NCBI GenBank assembly: GCA_902806355.1
Contig: CADCWI010000039.1
Location: forward strand, 394 to 7,586
From: an uncultured Thermomicrobiales bacterium
GTDB taxonomy: Bacteria > Chloroflexota > Chloroflexia > Thermomicrobiales > UBA6265
Reading direction: 5' to 3'
Length of the DNA stretch: 7,193 bases
The notes under the pieces are model-generated. The model did no database searches and was not told the origin of the DNA. It saw only the letters and a list, made by a program, of their open reading frames with translations. Shown here one piece after another: positions 6,621 through 7,193 of this stretch (position 1 is its first letter; each line of letters starts with the position of its first letter). Made by a program: the position numbers and the translations under genes.

Positions 6621-6654
6621 CGAACGCCGGATCTCGAAGGGGATCCGGCGTTCG
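6621..6654 (+). terminator. Perfect 13-bp hairpin, likely transcription terminator of the transporter cluster
   Basis: CGAACGCCGGATC at 6621-6633 and GATCCGGCGTTCG at 6642-6654 are exact reverse complements with an 8-nt loop, followed by CGTTCTCGG. The GC-rich core flanked by GAAC/GTTC resembles intrinsic terminators of high-GC bacteria, in which the U-tract is weak. It lies only 8 nt after the first hairpin and sits between the binding-protein gene and the glutamine synthetase gene. Confidence 0.65.
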
Positions 6655-6977
6655 CGTTCTCGGCTCCATGTCCGGCAAGCGAAGAGGCATCCGGGCCCTG
6701 AGTCCAGCGCACAACCTTGCGAGAGGGTCAGCCGATGCGGCGACATTCCATGGGGCCAGTACCGCGAACAGTGCGCTCTTTGTGCGAATCGCATCCCGTC
6801 CTCTTGAAATCTGGACCGCCACTGTGCAAGTTGCCCATATATCGTCCGTGAATATCGTCACGATGCACGATGCCTTGCTGGCCCATAACTCGGTAGGCTC
6901 ATGAGGGTTAAAAGCTCAAATTGCGCGTGGCGGGTACACGGACCTGTCACGTTGAGACATGACGATGGGGAGAAGAC
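6655..6977 (+). other. Non-coding region upstream of the glutamine synthetase gene
   Basis: I see no gene here. An open frame at 6668-6904 (78 codons) has no ribosome site and no recognisable protein features. The region holds an odd palindrome TGCGA-A-TCGCA at 6783-6793, a cluster of ATCGT/ACGAT elements at 6839-6871, and a locally A/T-rich stretch GTTAAAAGCTCAAATTG at 6907-6923. These are consistent with promoter and operator DNA for the downstream gene, but I could not place a convincing -35/-10 pair. A structured leader RNA is not evident by eye. Confidence 0.5.
6839..6871 (+). promoter_or_regulatory. Nested direct and inverted ATCGT/ACGAT repeats, possible operator
   Basis: ATATCGTC occurs at 6839-6846 and again at 6852-6859. 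The second copy forms an odd palindrome ATCGT-C-ACGAT (6854-6864), and a further ACGAT lies at 6867-6871. The pattern is therefore ATCGT, ATCGT, ACGAT, ACGAT, with near dyad symmetry, about 110-140 nt before the glutamine synthetase start. No regulator is identified; a binding site is inference. Confidence 0.3.
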
Positions 6978-7193
6978 GTGGCCGACACCATGACTGACGA
7001 TCGCAGCACATTGCTTGGAACAGCACCGTCACCCGAGGCGATCTACGCCCAGATCGAGAACGAGGGCGTCAAGTTCATCAACCTCCAGTTCACGGACGTG
7101 ATGGGCATCGTCAAGAGCGTGACCGTTCCGGCGAAGATCTTCCACCACATCGTCGAAGGCGGTCAGTGGATCGACGGCTCGTCGATCGCCGGG
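6978..7193 (+). CDS. glnA: Type I glutamine synthetase, N-terminal part (cut by the window end)
   Basis: Glutamine synthetase makes glutamine from glutamate, ammonia and ATP in the cytoplasm and acts as a dodecamer in the GSI family. Only the first 72 codons are present; the frame is open to the last base. Residues 31-51 (VKFINLQFTDVMG and onward to VTVP) match the beta-grasp domain of GSI proteins such as Bacillus GlnA (VKFIRLQFTDILG). WIDGSSIAG (64-72) is the conserved DGSSI motif, whose Asp (66 here, equivalent to Asp50 of the enterobacterial enzyme) contributes to the neighbouring subunit's active site. GTG 6978 is chosen because GGGGAG at 6967-6972 is 5 nt upstream; ATG 6990 in the same frame is the alternative but is 17 nt from that site. 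A GlnA-like paralogue (for example a gamma-glutamylamine synthetase) cannot be excluded from the N-terminus alone. Confidence 0.88.
   Translation, partial: MADTMTDDRSTLLGTAPSPEAIYAQIENEGVKFINLQFTDVMGIVKSVTVPAKIFHHIVEGGQWIDGSSIAG

Noticed and set aside
6621..6654. LexA-type CGAAC/GTTCG box
   Set aside because: The CGAAC and GTTCG elements are the outer ends of a 34-nt hairpin, far wider than an SOS box.
6668..6904. Possible 78-codon gene between the transporter and glutamine synthetase
   Set aside because: No ribosome site, no recognisable motif, and competing frames on the other strand. The region also carries operator-like repeats.
6571..6977. Glutamine riboswitch or other known leader RNA before glnA
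   Set aside because: I could not find a conserved core or a structured leader in the sequence nearest the gene.
1..7193. CRISPR array, tRNA or rRNA gene, insertion sequence or prophage
   Set aside because: No regularly spaced repeats, RNA gene signatures, transposase or integrase frames, or paired terminal repeats were seen.

Overview
The window is GC-rich bacterial DNA. It carries one complete ABC transporter cluster of the dipeptide/oligopeptide/nickel (Dpp/Opp, PepT) class, followed by the beginning of a type I glutamine synthetase gene. All genes are on the + strand. The organism is probably a Chloroflexota bacterium of the Thermomicrobia/Sphaerobacter type. This is inference, resting on three points: high GC, a Tat-exported family 5 solute-binding protein interrupted by a Ser/Thr-Pro-Ala tetrapeptide repeat (a style I associate with that group), and the sequence style of the second ATPase (ADEAVSMVD Walker B, YFAWEG segment). 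No phylogenetic marker is present to prove it.

Layout: 1-77 is a short leader with a small hairpin. At 78-1157 is a DppB-like permease and at 1173-2093 a DppC-like permease, 15 nt apart. At 2128-3270 is a DppD-like ATPase, where a GTG start with its own ribosome site is preferred over an upstream ATG that overlaps the permease. At 3281-4330 is a DppF-like ATPase. A gap of 290 nt (4331-4620) then precedes the family 5 extracytoplasmic binding protein at 4621-6570. Two perfect hairpins (6578-6612 and 6621-6654) close the cluster. About 320 nt of non-coding DNA with small dyad and direct repeats follows, and the window ends inside a glnA-like gene starting at GTG 6978.

Working model: the binding protein captures an oligopeptide or similar small solute outside the membrane and delivers it to the heterodimeric permease, and the two ATPases drive import. 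The first four genes are packed as an operon. The binding-protein gene lies last, behind a gap large enough for its own promoter or for RNA processing, which would allow it to be made in excess. The substrate cannot be read from the sequence. The glutamine synthetase is probably a separate transcription unit, because the hairpins lie between it and the transporter.

Most of the window is ordinary transporter DNA, and I see no convincing sign of an undescribed system. The points most worth checking are the tetrapeptide-repeat insertion inside the N-terminal lobe of the binding protein, the complete lack of cysteine in that protein (so it is not a lipoprotein), the 290-nt gap with an unused Shine-Dalgarno-like sequence, the four-cysteine motifs in both ATPases, and the nested ATCGT/ACGAT elements upstream of the glutamine synthetase gene.
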